Assembly (NCBI RefSeq): GCF_026168105.1
Contig: NZ_LBMW01000023.1
Coordinates: 62,001 to 126,000 of the forward strand
Reading direction: 5' to 3'
From: Streptomyces hygroscopicus
Lineage (GTDB): Bacteria > Actinomycetota > Actinomycetes > Streptomycetales > Streptomycetaceae
DNA length: 64,000 nucleotides
Below are positions 23,976 through 32,864 of the stretch, in pieces. How positions within the stretch are numbered: the first letter of the stretch is position 1; each line of letters starts with the position of its first letter. The position numbers and the translations under genes are program-made. The notes under the pieces are model-generated. The model saw nothing but the letters and a program-made list of their open reading frames with translations, was not told where the DNA came from and ran no database searches.

Positions 23976-25538
23976 ATGAACGGTCTCGACTGGGCCGTCC
24001 TGGTCGCGTACTTCGGCGTGATGACCGCGATCGGCGTCTGGTCCCACAAACGCGTCGACAACGTCAGCGACTTCTTCACCGCAGGCGGCAAGATGCCGTG
24101 GTGGCTGTCCGGCATCTCGCACCACATGTCGGGCTACAGCGCGGTGATGTTCACCGGGTACGCCGGCATCGCCTACACGTACGGCGTCACGTCCTACGTC
24201 ACCTGGGCGCTGCCCATCGCCATCGGCGTGCTGATCGGCGCAAGGCTGTTCGCGCCCCGCCTGAACCGGCTGCGCTCACGTCTGCAGGTGGCGTCGCCGC
24301 TGGAGTACCTGAAGGACCGCTACAACGTGCCCACACAGCAGGCACTGGCCTGGTCCGGCATCCTGCTGAAGATCGTGGACGTGGGCGCGAAGTGGTCCGC
24401 GATCGCGACGCTGCTGAGCGTCTTCACCGGGGTCACGCTCACCCAGGGCATCGTCATCACCGGCGGCATCACGGCGGTGTACTGCACGATCGGCGGCCTG
24501 TGGGCGGACGCGCTGACCGAACTGGGGCAGTTCGTCATCCAGTTGCTGGCGGGGCTGGCCATGCTGGTCATCGCACTGAACAAGATCTCCGGTCAGGGCG
24601 GTCTGTCCAAGGCGCTGGACTCGCCGAAGCTGGACGGTCACGGGCACGGTTTCGCGGGCCCCTACCTGACGGTCTTCTTCCTCGCGTACCTGTTCATCAA
24701 GCTGTTCGAGTACAACGGCGGCATGTGGAACCAGGCCCAGCGCTACATGGCCACGGGCAGCGCACAGCAGGCGACACGATCCGCGCTGCTGTCGGCGGGC
24801 CTGTGGTTCGTCTGGCCGGTCGTCCTCTTCATTCCGATGTGGCTGTCACCGCTCCTGGTCACGGCGAAGAAGCCGGACGGCTCCGACGCGTACGGCCTGA
24901 TGAGCGAACAGCTGCTGCCGCACGGTCTGCTGGGGCTGGTGGTCGTGGGCTTCTTCTCCCACACGATGGCCATGTGCTCCTCCGACGCCAACGCGATCGC
25001 TGCGGTCTTCACCCGGGACGTGGCGCCGGTGCTCTCGAAGGCGGCACGGGCGTGGAACACCCGGACGGGCCTGATCGCGGGCCGGGTGTCCACGGTCGCC
25101 TTCCTCGGCCTGTCGATGGCGGTGGCCACCCAGGTCAACTCCCCCACCTTCAAGGACATCATCACCGTGGTGATCAAGTGGGTGGCCGGTCTGATGGGCC
25201 CGATCGCGATCCCGTTCATCCTGGGGCTGCTGCGCCCGTTCCACAGGTCGGGCCCGACGGCGGCGCTCGGCAGCTGGGCGGCCGGTCTGGTGGCGTTCTT
25301 CCTCGTCAACTACCACCTCGACTTCTCCCAGCGCACCGATGTGAGGCTGGAGTACCAGGTGGCGCTTCCGATGGTGATCTCGCTGGTCCTGTACATCCTG
25401 ATCGGCCTGGTGAAGCCGGAGGACACACCGCAGAGGGACGGGATCATCGAGAAGGTGAACACGGACGACGACGGGGCATGGGCGGCGGTGCCGACGCCGG
25501 ATCCCGTTCAGCCCGGTCCAGGCACAACCAGCCCGTAG
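23976..25538 (+). CDS. Sodium:solute symporter family (SSS) transporter
   Basis: 520 residues with about 13-14 membrane helices. GGAGGGGG lies before ATG 23976. SSS features are the N-terminal DNVSDFFTAGGKMPWWLSGISHHMSGYSAVMFTGYAGIAY (helices 1-2, with unwound Gly/Ser for Na+ and substrate), LQVASPLEYLKDRYN, and MCSSDANAIAAVFTRDV, the conserved Ser-rich sodium-site helix. Members import sugars, inositol, amino acids or carboxylates with sodium. The substrate is not readable here. It is not flanked by a regulon operator, so a role as importer for the catabolic substrate is only possible, not supported. Confidence 0.9.
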   Translation: MNGLDWAVLVAYFGVMTAIGVWSHKRVDNVSDFFTAGGKMPWWLSGISHHMSGYSAVMFTGYAGIAYTYGVTSYVTWALPIAIGVLIGARLFAPRLNRLRSRLQVASPLEYLKDRYNVPTQQALAWSGILLKIVDVGAKWSAIATLLSVFTGVTLTQGIVITGGITAVYCTIGGLWADALTELGQFVIQLLAGLAMLVIALNKISGQGGLSKALDSPKLDGHGHGFAGPYLTVFFLAYLFIKLFEYNGGMWNQAQRYMATGSAQQATRSALLSAGLWFVWPVVLFIPMWLSPLLVTAKKPDGSDAYGLMSEQLLPHGLLGLVVVGFFSHTMAMCSSDANAIAAVFTRDVAPVLSKAARAWNTRTGLIAGRVSTVAFLGLSMAVATQVNSPTFKDIITVVIKWVAGLMGPIAIPFILGLLRPFHRSGPTAALGSWAAGLVAFFLVNYHLDFSQRTDVRLEYQVALPMVISLVLYILIGLVKPEDTPQRDGIIEKVNTDDDGAWAAVPTPDPVQPGPGTTSP

Positions 25539-25553
25539 TGGCAGGTGCGGCCC

Positions 25554-26669
25554 CTACGCCCGGGGGTACCGGGCGAGCCACCCCGGCGACGACCCACTCG
25601 GCCCGTGCAGCGCAGCTCCTTGCGTCATCTCCATGGCGAAGTCGTCCGCCAGCACCAGGAGCGTGGGACGCCCCTCCAGCTCGGCCAGCCACGCCGGCGG
25701 GAGGGCCGTCTCCCCGTGCAGCGCGCCGAGCAGCCCGCCGGTCAGTGCCCCCGCCGCCCCCGAGGGCCCCCCGTGGTTCACCGCCAGGCACAGCCCGTGC
25801 CGGACGTCCTCCCCCACCAGCGCGCAGTACACGGCGACGGCCAGCGCCCCCTCCGCCGTACCGCCCCCGTACAGTTCCTCGATCCGCCCGGGCGTGGGCA
25901 TCCCCTGCCGCACCGCTCCCAGCGCGTGCTGCAGCGCGTCTGCGACCGGCTGCTGTCCCGGCCGCGGGGCGATCAGCGCGAGGGCGCGCTGCACGGCCGC
26001 GTCCAGGCTCTCGCCGCGGGCCAGCGCATGCACGATCACGGCGTACGCGCCCGCCGCCAGATACCCCGTGGGATGCCCGTGCGTCTGCGCGGCGCACTCG
26101 ATCGCGAGCTGCAGCACGAGCTGCGGCTCCCAGCCGACGAGCAGCCCGAACGGCGCGGAGCGCGCGGCCGCGTCGGGGCCCGGTTCGCCGGGGTTCTTGG
26201 GGGCGTCCAGCGTGCCCATGGTGTCGTCGCCGAAACCGAGCAGACAGGCCCGGGCGGGAGAGCGGCGGGCGTACAGCCACTCCTCGCGGGCCAGCCATCC
26301 GTCGTCCTTGCGGCGCTCGTCCGGGCCCCAGTCGCGCTGGGTGGCCGCCCAGCGCAGATACGCCCGGTGCAGATCGGTCGGCGGATGCCAGGCCCCCGTG
26401 TCACGGCGGACCTGCGCGCGGATGAGCCCATCGACGGAGAACAGGGTGAGCTGCGTGAGATGGGTGATCGCGCCGCGCCGACCGTGCCCGAAGGCGAGGT
26501 CGCGAAGCCCCTCATGGCCGTGCGCCTCGCGGATCTCCTCCAGGGTGAGCCCGTCGAGCGGCGCGCCCAGGGCATCGCCGACGGCCACGCCGAGCAGCGT
26601 CCCGCGCACACGACTGCGAAAGTCCTGCTGCTCGGTGCGGCCCCAGACAGCACCGGCTGTCGCACCCAC
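25554..26669 (-). CDS. ADP-ribosylglycohydrolase-family protein, probable inactive variant
   Basis: A 371-residue protein with the all-helical DraG/ARH fold: RVRGTLLGVAVGDALGAPLDGL at the N-terminus, GAAVRSAPFGLL-like AARSAPFGLLVG in the middle and LAVNHGGPSGAAGALTGGLLGALHG at the C-terminus. Active members bind two Mg ions through a TDDT motif and a C-terminal GGDxDT motif and release ADP-ribose from modified proteins. Here the first motif reads ITHLTQLTL and the second NHGGPSGA, so the aspartates at both sites are gone. The residual DDTMG near residue 146 is not in the canonical place. I expect a non-hydrolytic, perhaps ligand-binding, homologue. It is monocistronic, convergent with the symporter. 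Confidence 0.8.
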   Translation of the reverse strand: MGATAGAVWGRTEQQDFRSRVRGTLLGVAVGDALGAPLDGLTLEEIREAHGHEGLRDLAFGHGRRGAITHLTQLTLFSVDGLIRAQVRRDTGAWHPPTDLHRAYLRWAATQRDWGPDERRKDDGWLAREEWLYARRSPARACLLGFGDDTMGTLDAPKNPGEPGPDAAARSAPFGLLVGWEPQLVLQLAIECAAQTHGHPTGYLAAGAYAVIVHALARGESLDAAVQRALALIAPRPGQQPVADALQHALGAVRQGMPTPGRIEELYGGGTAEGALAVAVYCALVGEDVRHGLCLAVNHGGPSGAAGALTGGLLGALHGETALPPAWLAELEGRPTLLVLADDFAMEMTQGAALHGPSGSSPGWLARYPRA

Positions 26670-26782
26670 CCAGGCCTCCTCACCGCACCGCCCGCACCTC
26701 CGACGCGCAGCACTGTAATCGACGGGGAACGGTCGGTTCAGATCGCCGGGACGTCACGCACGCCACACTTCGGCCACCGCCC

Positions 26783-26899
26783 GCGATGTGGCAGTCCACG
26801 AACTGGAACGGCCTGGACGCGGCCACCCGCGTCGTCATCCTGACCGGGCGGTCCTGCTGGTGACGCATCTGCCGGGGGCGGTCAGGGAGGACAGCTGAT
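26783..26899 (+). pseudogene. Broken duplicate of the 3' end of the DUF2165 gene
   Basis: About 117 bases are nearly identical to 29929-30045, the end of the intact DUF2165 gene. The shared frame reads AMWQS, WNGLDAATRVVILTG, and then a one-base loss in GGGCGGTCC shifts the frame to a premature TGA. With the frame restored it would end VLLVTHLPGAVREDS-stop at 26899. The 5' four fifths of the gene are absent. It sits on the same strand as the intact gene, with the TPR-NTPase gene between the copies. Confidence 0.8.
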
Positions 26900-26908
26900 C
26901 ACCTTCGT

Positions 26909-29455
26909 TCACGAAGGGCTCGTGGTCGGATCTCCTGGCGTACGCGGCGGGGCGCTGAACCGAACCGCCGACTCTTCCAGCACCCTGTCGCGGCTCGTCC
27001 GAATCCACTCGTCGTCGGGCGACAGAGCCCTCGCCCTGTCCAGATCGGCCAGAGCCGCATCGTAGGCGCCCAGTCGCGCGTGGACGGTCCCACGTTGGCA
27101 CACCGCCCAGGCGTAGTCCGGCCGCAGCTCGACGGCCCGGTCCAGGGCGGCCAGCGCCTCCGTGTGACGGCCGAGGTTGGACAGCGACACTCCCCGGCTC
27201 GCGTACGCCGACGCGTACTCCGGGTCGATGACGAGCGCGCGGTCGTAGTCGGCGAGGGCCTCCTCGTCACGGCCTGCCCCGCGCAGGGCGTCACCGCGCT
27301 CGCAGTGGCCCCATCCCCAGTCGGGCCACAGGACGAGGGCCCGGTCGAGGTCGGCCAGCTGCCGGGCGTGGTCGCCGAGTCCGCGCCAGACCCGCGCCCG
27401 GCGGCCGAGCGCCCAGGCGTAGTCCGGCTTGAGTTCCAGGGCCCGGTCCAGGTCCGCGAGCGCCGCCTCCAGGTCGCCGTGGCGTTCGTAGGCGGCGCCG
27501 CGTGAGGCCCGGGCGAAGTCGCTCGTGGAGTCGAGCCGGATACCCTCGGTGAGGTCCCGGACCGCCTCGTCGTGGTGGCGCAGGATCCGGTGGTACTCGC
27601 CGCGCAGGATGACGTTGTAGGGGTTGTCGGGCTCCAGCGCGAGCACGCGGTCGAGGTCGTCGAGCGCGGCCTCGTGATCGCCCGTTCCACCGCGCGTCAG
27701 GGCCCTGCCCCGGTGGGCCCGCACCAGATCCGGGTCGAGGGCGAGGGCCCGGTCGTACTGCTCCAGCGCCCGTTCGTACTCGCCGCCGCGCGCAAGGGCA
27801 TCGCCGCGCGATGCGCAGGCCGTCGCACGCCAGGGCTCGTCGCCCCGGGCGCGGCTCAGCAGCAGCCGCAGTGCCTCGGCCACCCCGCCCTCCGCAAGCG
27901 CCTCCGACAGTTCGCTGCCCCACACCCGGACGGATTCGACGTCCGCGTCCCCGCCCGCCTCGACGAGGAGCCGCGCCCACCGCCGCGCCACGTCGTCACC
28001 GTAGTCGCAGACGGTGACGACATCTGCCAGCACTGTGGACAGCGCGGCGCGGGGCACCGCGCACAAGGAGTGGTACGACTCGGCGAGCCGCACCTCGCGC
28101 CAGCCGTCCTCCGCCCAGAACTCGCGGGGCTCCAAACCCGCTTCGGCCTCCTCGCGCCACCGGGCAAAGGCCTCCGCGAGCCGCCCGTGCAGCTCCGCCC
28201 ATCCACGGGGCGACCGCATCCGCAGCAACCGCAGCATCGGTGCCCGTACGACATCGTGGTAGCGCACCCGGGCCCCGCGCTCATCGGTGAACGGCATCCC
28301 CCTCAACCATCCGTACAGGCCGTCGAGTTCGTCCTCGGCGCACTCGGCCGCGACCCGGAACACGTCCACATCCAGCCATCGGGGCAGCGCACACGCCAGT
28401 GCGACCCCGCGGCGCACCGGATCCTGCTCCCACTTCAGGAACCGCTCCACGGCCGTGGCACTCGGGTCCCCGACGCCGTGGGGGTCCGCGGGCCTCGCCT
28501 CGGCGAGGGTCGACACGAGCACCGGCAGTCCGCCCGTGAGGCGCAGGACCTCCTCGACCACGGGCTCGGCCACGACCCCCTTGTCCGCGAGCAGCCCCCG
28601 CGTCTCGGCCTCCGTGAACGGCCCGAGCGGCACATCCACGACGAAGTCGGCGAAACCGCCCCAACGGGCGGTGTCGAAGGCGCGCTGGCCTGCCGTCACC
28701 ACGACGACCGTGGCGGGAAGTGCGCCGTGCCGGTCTGTTGTCATCACCTCGTGCAGCCAGCCGTCCAGGAACGGGCCGGTTCGCTCGTAGGTGTCGAAGA
28801 CGAGAACGATCCACGGCACCGTCGAAGCGGCGTCCGAAAGCTCGCCGAGCAGCACCGGCGTCAGCACCCGCTCCGGCGACAGCACCAGCTGCACGTCCTC
28901 CTGGTTGCGGAAGCGCGCGCTGAGGCCGGCCCTCAACCGGTCGGCTCCCTGGGCGAGCCGGTCCGCGTCAAGGGCGCCCGCGAACGCGCCCACGCCCGGG
29001 ACCATCCCCAGCCCCACCAACCCGGCCCGCGCCACCGCCAGGCTGCCCGCCGACGGCCCCTCCTCCTCGGTTTCGAGCGTCGCGACCGCCGCCTCCGCCT
29101 CGTGTCGCCGCTCCCGGTGCGCGGCCAGCAACCGGTCCAGTTCCTTGAACCGGTGTCCCTGCCCTGCGAACTGATGGCTGATCGTCGCCATCGTCTCCGG
29201 CACGCTGCCCGCGCTCTCGTCGACGTAGGCGGTCATGGCGCCCTTCTCGCGCGCGAGCTGCTCCAACTCCCGTACCAGGAAGGTCTTTCCCACGCCTGCA
29301 TTACCGTGCACATGGAACAGGAACCGGTGCCGCTCGTCCTCGGGCGCGAGCTCGAAGTTCGCCCGGAACGCGGCCCGTTCGGCTCCCCGGCCCACGAACC
29401 CGGCCCGCCTGCGCTGGCGGATCAGCTCCTGCATCGACGGCCGCGACTGCGCCAC
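26909..29455 (-). CDS. STAND-like NTPase with C-terminal TPR repeats
   Basis: 848 residues from GTG 29455 (GGAGGGGG upstream). The N-terminus RRAGFVGRGAERAAFRANFEL is the FVGR-type entry of AAA16/STAND ATPases. The Walker A motif GNAGVGKT is at about 51-58, Walker B at WIVLVFDTYE near 220, and a winged-helix-like region around 330-440. From about 560 to 830 there are at least seven tetratricopeptide repeats (ALEQYDRALALDPD, ALDDLDRVLALEPD, ALADLDRALELKPD and so on), a protein-binding solenoid. STAND proteins are signal-operated switches; the repeats sense the partner or ligand. No effector domain is fused, so the output is unclear. It diverges from the DUF2165 gene. Confidence 0.85.
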   Translation of the reverse strand: MAQSRPSMQELIRQRRRAGFVGRGAERAAFRANFELAPEDERHRFLFHVHGNAGVGKTFLVRELEQLAREKGAMTAYVDESAGSVPETMATISHQFAGQGHRFKELDRLLAAHRERRHEAEAAVATLETEEEGPSAGSLAVARAGLVGLGMVPGVGAFAGALDADRLAQGADRLRAGLSARFRNQEDVQLVLSPERVLTPVLLGELSDAASTVPWIVLVFDTYERTGPFLDGWLHEVMTTDRHGALPATVVVVTAGQRAFDTARWGGFADFVVDVPLGPFTEAETRGLLADKGVVAEPVVEEVLRLTGGLPVLVSTLAEARPADPHGVGDPSATAVERFLKWEQDPVRRGVALACALPRWLDVDVFRVAAECAEDELDGLYGWLRGMPFTDERGARVRYHDVVRAPMLRLLRMRSPRGWAELHGRLAEAFARWREEAEAGLEPREFWAEDGWREVRLAESYHSLCAVPRAALSTVLADVVTVCDYGDDVARRWARLLVEAGGDADVESVRVWGSELSEALAEGGVAEALRLLLSRARGDEPWRATACASRGDALARGGEYERALEQYDRALALDPDLVRAHRGRALTRGGTGDHEAALDDLDRVLALEPDNPYNVILRGEYHRILRHHDEAVRDLTEGIRLDSTSDFARASRGAAYERHGDLEAALADLDRALELKPDYAWALGRRARVWRGLGDHARQLADLDRALVLWPDWGWGHCERGDALRGAGRDEEALADYDRALVIDPEYASAYASRGVSLSNLGRHTEALAALDRAVELRPDYAWAVCQRGTVHARLGAYDAALADLDRARALSPDDEWIRTSRDRVLEESAVRFSAPPRTPGDPTTSPS

Positions 29456-29547
29456 GACGTCCCCCTCCAGCCGTTCCGAAGCCCGTCCGGGACCATTCTG
29501 GCTCAATGTGCATGGGCCGCACCCGGCCACAAGAGAAGATCAATGTC

Positions 29548-30045
29548 ATGAACACCACCTCACGCACCCTCTCCCTGACGGCCACCCTCCTCACGGGCAC
29601 CGTCGCCCTCTACATCACGCTCGTCGCGTTCGGGAACATCACCGACTTCGGTACCAACCAGCAGTTCGTCCGGCATGTCCTCGCGATGGACACGACGTTC
29701 AAGGACCACGACCTGATGTGGCGGGCCATCACCTCGCAAGCCCTGCAGGACGCGGCCTACGTCGCGATCATCGTCTGGGAGACGGCCGCCGCGCTGGCCC
29801 TGATCGCCGCGACCTGGCTGTGGGCCCGCCGCCACCCGCGCGCCCGGCAGTTCTCCACGCTCGGGCTGCTGATGCTCCTGCTGCTGTTCGGCGCCGGGTT
29901 CATCGCGATAGGCGGGGAATGGTTCGCGATGTGGCAGTCCAAGACGTGGAACGGCCTGGACGCGGCCACCCGCGTGATCGTCCTGACCGGCGTCGTCCTC
30001 CTGGTGACGCATCTGCCGGGTGCGGCCCCGGCAGATGAACGGTAG
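29548..30045 (+). CDS. DUF2165 small membrane protein
   Basis: 165 residues from ATG 29548 with AGAGAAG upstream. Four membrane helices are spaced along the protein. Conserved features are ALYITLVAFGNITDFGTNQQFVRHVLAMDTTF between helices 1 and 2, RAITSQALQDAAYVAIIVWE, and the C-terminal GGEWFAMWQSKTWNGLDAATRVIVLTGVVLL. DUF2165 proteins are small inner-membrane proteins of unknown function. A decayed copy of its 3' end lies 2.6 kb upstream on the same strand. Confidence 0.88.
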   Translation: MNTTSRTLSLTATLLTGTVALYITLVAFGNITDFGTNQQFVRHVLAMDTTFKDHDLMWRAITSQALQDAAYVAIIVWETAAALALIAATWLWARRHPRARQFSTLGLLMLLLLFGAGFIAIGGEWFAMWQSKTWNGLDAATRVIVLTGVVLLVTHLPGAAPADER

Positions 30046-30052
30046 AGCCCCC

Positions 30053-32641
30053 TCAGTCGCCCAAAACCGGCAGCAGCTGCGGCAGATGCCCGTCCGATGC
30101 CGCCGCCGCTCGCTGTCGTTCCTCCGGGACCTCGCCGTACAGCGTCGTGCGGGGCTTGGCGGGGCGGCCGGCCGCCTCCGCCACCGCGACGAGCTCCTCG
30201 ACCGATTTGTAGGAGCCGTACGACGAGCCCGCCATACGGGAGATGGTCTCCTCCATCAGGGTGCCGCCCAGGTCGTTGGCGCCGGAGCGGAGCATCTCCG
30301 CCGCGCCCTCCGTGCCCAGTTTCACCCAGCTGGTCTGGATATTGGGGATGTGGGGGTGCAACAGCAGACGCGCCATCGCCGTCACCGCCCGGTTGTCGCG
30401 CATCGTCGGGCCCGGGCGTGCGATGCCCGCCAGGTACACCGGCGCGTTCGTATGGACGAACGGCAGCGTCACGAACTCCGTGAAGCCACCCGTCTGCCGC
30501 TGGATCGCGGCGAGGGTGCGGAAGTGGCCCAGCCAGTGGCGGGGCTGGTCCACATGCCCGTACATCATGGTGGACGACGAGCGGATGCCCAGTTCGTGCG
30601 CCGTCGTCACGACCTCGATCCAGGTCGCCGTCGGCAGCTTGCCCTTCGTCAGGACCCAGCGGACCTCGTCGTCCAGGATCTCGGCCGCCGTACCGGGGAT
30701 CGTGTCGAGTCCCGCCTCCTTCGCCGCCGTCAGCCACTCGCGGATCGACATCCCGGTGCGTGTGGCGCCGTTGGCCACCTCCATGGGGGAGAAGGCGTGG
30801 ACGTGCATGCCGGGGACCCGTGACTTGACCGCCTTCGCGATGTCGAAGTAAGCCGTCCCGGGCAGGTCCGGATGGATGCCGCCCTGCATGCACACCTCCA
30901 CCGCGCCCACGTCCCACGCCTGCTGGGCGCGGTCCGCGACCTGTTCCAGGGAGAGGGTGTACGCGTCGGCGTCCGTGCGGCGCTGCGCGAAGGCGCAGAA
31001 GCGGCAGCCGGTGTAGCAGACGTTCGTGAAGTTGATGTTCCGGGTGACGATGTACGTGACGTCGTCGCCGACCGCCGACCTGCGCACGTCGTCCGCCACC
31101 CGGCACAGCGCGTCCAGCGCGGGGCCGTCCGCGTGCAGCAGGGCCAGCGCCTCGTCGTCGGTCAGGCGGGTCGGGTCGTCGGCGGCCGTGTGCAGCGCCG
31201 ACCGTACGTCCGTGTCGATGCGCTCCGGCGCCATTCCCCGGGCAGCCGCCTCGCGCAGCGCCTCCCAGTCGCCGTACACCTCGTCGAAGTCGTTCCGGCG
31301 GTCGCCGGTGCGTCCCTCGGTGTCGATCGAGCGGTGCAGGTCCGTACGGCCCCGGTCGGCGAAGACCTCCTCCGGCTCCTGCCAGGGGTGCCCCTCGACG
31401 ACCGCGTCCTCGCGGGCGAGGCCCGTCTCCGGGTCCGCCAGGGCCCGGAGGTGCGGCAGCAGCCGCGGATCCAGCCACGGCTCACCGCGCCGCACGAACT
31501 CCGGGTAGACGCACAGCCGTTCACGCAGCTCGAAGCCCGCCGCGGCGGAGCGCTCGCGCAGCAGCTCGATCTGCGGCCAGGGACGCTCGGGGTTCACATG
31601 GTCGATGGTCAGCGGCGAGACGCCGCCCCAGTCGTCGATGCCGGCGCCGATGAGCCGCTCGTACTCGTCGTCGACCAGGTTCGGCGGCGCCTGGAGACAG
31701 GCGCTCGGGCCCATGATGTGCCGGGCCACGGCGATCGTGGCGACCAGCTCGTCCAGTTCCGCGTCCGGCATGCCGCGCATCACCGTGTCCGGCTTGGCGC
31801 GGAAGTTCTGGATGATCAGCTCCTGGATGCCGTGGTACGCCCGCGCCACCTTCCGCAACGCGAACAGGGACTCCGCGCGCTCCTCGTACGTCTCGCCGAT
31901 GCCGATCAGCAGCCCGCTGGTGAAGGGCACGGAGGAACGGCCGGCGTCCTCCAGGACACGCAACCGCACGGCCGGTTCCTTGTCGGGGGAGCCGTGGTGG
32001 GGGCCGCCCGGCTCGGACCAGAGCCGTTCCGCGGTCGTCTCGAGCATCATGCCCATGCTCGGCGCGACGGGCTTGAGCCGCTGGAAGTCCGTCCAGGACA
32101 TCACTCCGGGGTTGAGGTGGGGCAGCAGGCCCGTCTCCTCCAGGATCCGGATCGACACGGCCCGTACGTACGCGATCGTGTCGTCGTATCCGTGCGCGTC
32201 CAGCCACTCGCGGGCCTCGGGCCAGCGGTCCTCCGGCTTGTCGCCCAGAGTGATCAGGGCTTCCTTGCAGCCCAGGGCCGCGCCCTTGCGGGCGACGTCG
32301 AGGACCTCGTCCGGGGACATGAACATCCCGTGCCCGGCCCGGCGCAGCTTCCCCGGGACCGTGACGAAGGTGCAGTAGTGGCACTTGTCGCGGCACAGGC
32401 GGGTGAGGGGGATGAAGACGCTCTTGGAGTACGTGATGACCCCGGGCCGGCCGGCGGCCCCGAGGCCCGCGTCACGCACCCTGGCGGCGGACGCGGCGAG
32501 GTCGTCGAGGTCGGCGCCGCGGGCCTGGAGGAGCACCGCGGCTTCGGCGGCGTCGAGCGCGACACCGTCACGGGCACGTTTGAGAGCGCGACGCATGGAG
32601 TTCTCGGTGGGGCCGGTTCCGGAGGTCGCGGAAGTCGTCAT
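30053..32641 (-). CDS. fbiC: FbiC: 7,8-didemethyl-8-hydroxy-5-deazariboflavin (FO) synthase, CofG-CofH fusion
   Basis: 862 residues, the normal length for the actinobacterial fusion. It holds two radical-SAM halves. The first (CofG-like) has CRDKCHYC with Cys83, 87 and 90; the second (CofH-like) has CYTGCRFC with Cys542, 546 and 549. Each cluster binds a 4Fe-4S centre that cleaves S-adenosylmethionine. The enzyme condenses tyrosine with the ribityl-aminouracil intermediate of flavin synthesis to give FO, the chromophore of coenzyme F420. Further family signatures are GDKPEDRWPEAREWL and GATRTGMSIREWLTAAKEAGLDTIPGTAAEILDDEVR. Its presence fits the F420-type oxidoreductases nearby (34469, 40197, 54466, possibly 38190). 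It is convergent with DUF2165 and appears monocistronic. Confidence 0.96.
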   Translation of the reverse strand: MTTSATSGTGPTENSMRRALKRARDGVALDAAEAAVLLQARGADLDDLAASAARVRDAGLGAAGRPGVITYSKSVFIPLTRLCRDKCHYCTFVTVPGKLRRAGHGMFMSPDEVLDVARKGAALGCKEALITLGDKPEDRWPEAREWLDAHGYDDTIAYVRAVSIRILEETGLLPHLNPGVMSWTDFQRLKPVAPSMGMMLETTAERLWSEPGGPHHGSPDKEPAVRLRVLEDAGRSSVPFTSGLLIGIGETYEERAESLFALRKVARAYHGIQELIIQNFRAKPDTVMRGMPDAELDELVATIAVARHIMGPSACLQAPPNLVDDEYERLIGAGIDDWGGVSPLTIDHVNPERPWPQIELLRERSAAAGFELRERLCVYPEFVRRGEPWLDPRLLPHLRALADPETGLAREDAVVEGHPWQEPEEVFADRGRTDLHRSIDTEGRTGDRRNDFDEVYGDWEALREAAARGMAPERIDTDVRSALHTAADDPTRLTDDEALALLHADGPALDALCRVADDVRRSAVGDDVTYIVTRNINFTNVCYTGCRFCAFAQRRTDADAYTLSLEQVADRAQQAWDVGAVEVCMQGGIHPDLPGTAYFDIAKAVKSRVPGMHVHAFSPMEVANGATRTGMSIREWLTAAKEAGLDTIPGTAAEILDDEVRWVLTKGKLPTATWIEVVTTAHELGIRSSSTMMYGHVDQPRHWLGHFRTLAAIQRQTGGFTEFVTLPFVHTNAPVYLAGIARPGPTMRDNRAVTAMARLLLHPHIPNIQTSWVKLGTEGAAEMLRSGANDLGGTLMEETISRMAGSSYGSYKSVEELVAVAEAAGRPAKPRTTLYGEVPEERQRAAAASDGHLPQLLPVLGD

Positions 32642-32864
32642 CCCCCGAGCATACGTTTGTGGTGATCAGGTCATACAGGGCGGACATGTGCCGCCGGGAC
32701 CGGCCGGCCGTTACAGGGTGTCACTGGCCGCGGGGGCCACCTGGTGTTCCGCCGGACGTGGCTCCCGGTCGGCTGGGTGTGGAGAAGAGTTCACGGGTCG
32801 GCACCACAGTGGTACGCACCACCACTGCACCACTCCTGTCATCCGACACGCTGGGAGCAGCAGC

